64,000 nucleotides of DNA from Bacillus sp. V3-13 (GTDB lineage: Bacteria; Bacillota; Bacilli; Bacillales; Cytobacillaceae): assembly GCF_002860165.1 (NCBI RefSeq), contig NZ_PGUZ01000044.1, forward strand, positions 1-64,000. The letters run 5' to 3'. The notes under the pieces were generated by a model. That model saw nothing but the letters and a program-made list of their open reading frames with translations, was not told the DNA's origin and ran no database searches. Shown here piece after piece: positions 63,019 to 64,000 of the stretch (positions within the stretch are counted from its first letter, which is position 1; every line of letters starts with the position of its first letter). A program made the translations under genes and the position numbers.

Positions 63019-64000
63019 TTATTTTTGTTGATCGCCGTACTTGCTTGCCCATTCACTTTGAACACGTTTTGTTATGTCTTTAATCGCATCATCAACAGAT
63101 TTCTGGCCGATTAAAACAAGCTCTCCCTCTTGTTTAAATATCTGACTTACCACAATATTATTTACTCCCGGGATCATGGGGTATTCAGGATAATCTTTTG
63201 TTTCTAAGAAATAATGAAGATTTTTCGGTTTTTGCGATCCATCACCGAGATACGCCTTTTCAATATCTTCATCCATATAGCCTGTCAAATATCCTTCTGA
63301 AGCAAGCAGCATGGCACCATCCTTGCCTGTCATATATTTGAGGAATTCAAATGCTTCTTTTGGATGTTCCGTGTTTTTATTCATCATGATCGATACAGGC
63401 AATGCAAGTGATGTATTTTTTGCAACACCCTCTGGATGCGGAATTGGAGCTACATCCCAGTCAAATTTTAAAGTTCCTTCTTTTTCTGCCTGGCGCAGCT
63501 GGGCAACATGCCAGTCCCCAATTATGTTCATGGCAATATTTCCTTTTTGGAATGCCGCATTATAATGAGCACCAGTAGATACTTGTTCAGACCATTTCAT
63601 AATGGAGCCGTCTTTTTCAAGGTCAACCCTTAACTGCAATGCATCCTTAAAAGGTGTTAAGTCTTTATCAATGATGGACGCGCCAGCTTGAACAGCACTC
63701 ATATACCATGTTTGCGGCCACTGTTGTAAATAAGCACCATATATTTTATTATTCCCACTTCCACTGGTCATCTCTTTCGCCAATTCGCGGAATTCATTCC
63801 AGGTCATATCATCACTTGGATAGTCAATCCCTTTTTCATCAAACAGGGTTTTATTATAATAGAGCATCCAGTTGGATTTACGATAAGGCAGAGTCATAAC
63901 CTTACCATCTACTTTATAGGCTTCATACATCGTTCCGTATCCAGATACATCCATTTTACTTTCCTGAATGTAATCATCCAGCGGTGCCAGCACTCCCGTG
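63019..64000 (-). CDS. sugar ABC transporter substrate-binding protein (partial)
   Basis: The C-terminal ~327 residues of an extracellular solute-binding protein family 1 (YesO-like); the signal peptide and N-terminus lie beyond the window edge, and the frame stays open to the last base. Recognisable are TLPYRKSNWMLYYNKTLFDEKGIDYP, FQKGNIAMNIIGDWHV and HPKEAFEFLKYMTG. It would capture lyase products for the two permeases. No ATPase gene is in the window; such systems usually share MsmX. Confidence 0.92.
   Translation of the reverse strand, partial: TGVLAPLDDYIQESKMDVSGYGTMYEAYKVDGKVMTLPYRKSNWMLYYNKTLFDEKGIDYPSDDMTWNEFRELAKEMTSGSGNNKIYGAYLQQWPQTWYMSAVQAGASIIDKDLTPFKDALQLRVDLEKDGSIMKWSEQVSTGAHYNAAFQKGNIAMNIIGDWHVAQLRQAEKEGTLKFDWDVAPIPHPEGVAKNTSLALPVSIMMNKNTEHPKEAFEFLKYMTGKDGAMLLASEGYLTGYMDEDIEKAYLGDGSQKPKNLHYFLETKDYPEYPMIPGVNNIVVSQIFKQEGELVLIGQKSVDDAIKDITKRVQSEWASKYGDQQK

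Overview
The window looks like chromosome from a low-GC Gram-positive Bacillaceae (Bacillus or a close genus). The evidence is an aa3-type menaquinol oxidase operon (qoxABCD), a sigma-54/LevR-controlled mannose-class PTS, an OpuA glycine-betaine transporter, a YhgE/Pip protein, secreted proteins with Gram-positive signal peptides, strong GGAGG-type ribosome sites and many U-tailed hairpin terminators. I found no rRNA, tRNA or CRISPR array.

Layout. 1-5.5 kb is a rearranged accessory region: a GNAT acetyltransferase, a truncated copy of the corA 3' end cut by an IS4-type insertion sequence, a frameshifted cysteine-rich bacteriocin-like precursor with a small membrane protein, a GNAT remnant, then intact corA and a DedA gene (to 6.8 kb). 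7.6-11.5 kb is qoxABCD. 11.6-21.7 kb is a tightly packed ten-gene minus-strand operon: TetR regulator, acyl-CoA ligase, MaoC hydratase, KAS III-like enzyme, a secreted twelve-NHL-repeat propeller, and a complete Liv-type ABC importer (binding protein, two ATPases, two permeases). 21.8-27.5 kb is accessory again: a two-gene ABC exporter divergent from a small secreted protein, a VanZ-like protein, and gene remnants on both sides. 27.7-30.6 kb is an amino-acid permease divergent from a MocR/GabR-type regulator. 30.7-36.4 kb encodes exported proteins: DD-peptidase, lipase, Cu/Zn superoxide dismutase, PhoX-like phosphatase with an Asp-rich tail, and a PsiE-like protein. 36.8-39.8 kb holds a phased 21-bp repeat array, a TipA/Mta-like MerR regulator with its 19-bp-spacer promoter, an MBL hydrolase and a degenerate M50-like membrane protein. 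40.2-45.8 kb is opuAA plus a fused opu permease/binding protein, then YhgE. 46-52.7 kb is the lev-type PTS (IIA, IIB, IIC, IID, a DUF986/YobD protein) with LevR and a recognisable sigma-54 promoter and upstream palindrome. 53-54.4 kb has a small unknown protein and a GSP39-like dehydrogenase. 54.5-64 kb is a glycosaminoglycan utilisation locus: sugar ABC transporter (binding protein cut by the window end), GH88 unsaturated glucuronyl hydrolase, DUF624 protein, KduI, KduD and a secreted PL8 lyase.

How genes work together. The PL8 lyase would cut hyaluronan/chondroitin-type polymers outside the cell. The ABC transporter imports unsaturated oligosaccharides, GH88 releases the unsaturated uronate, and KduI/KduD feed it to central metabolism. 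The Liv/acyl-CoA ligase/NHL operon appears to be an uptake-and-activation pathway for an unknown carboxylic acid under TetR control; it is my leading candidate for an undescribed system. The two accessory regions each carry a small secreted-peptide gene with membrane partners and look like antimicrobial-peptide or immunity loci. All functional statements rest on reading the sequence and on family knowledge; no database search was possible.
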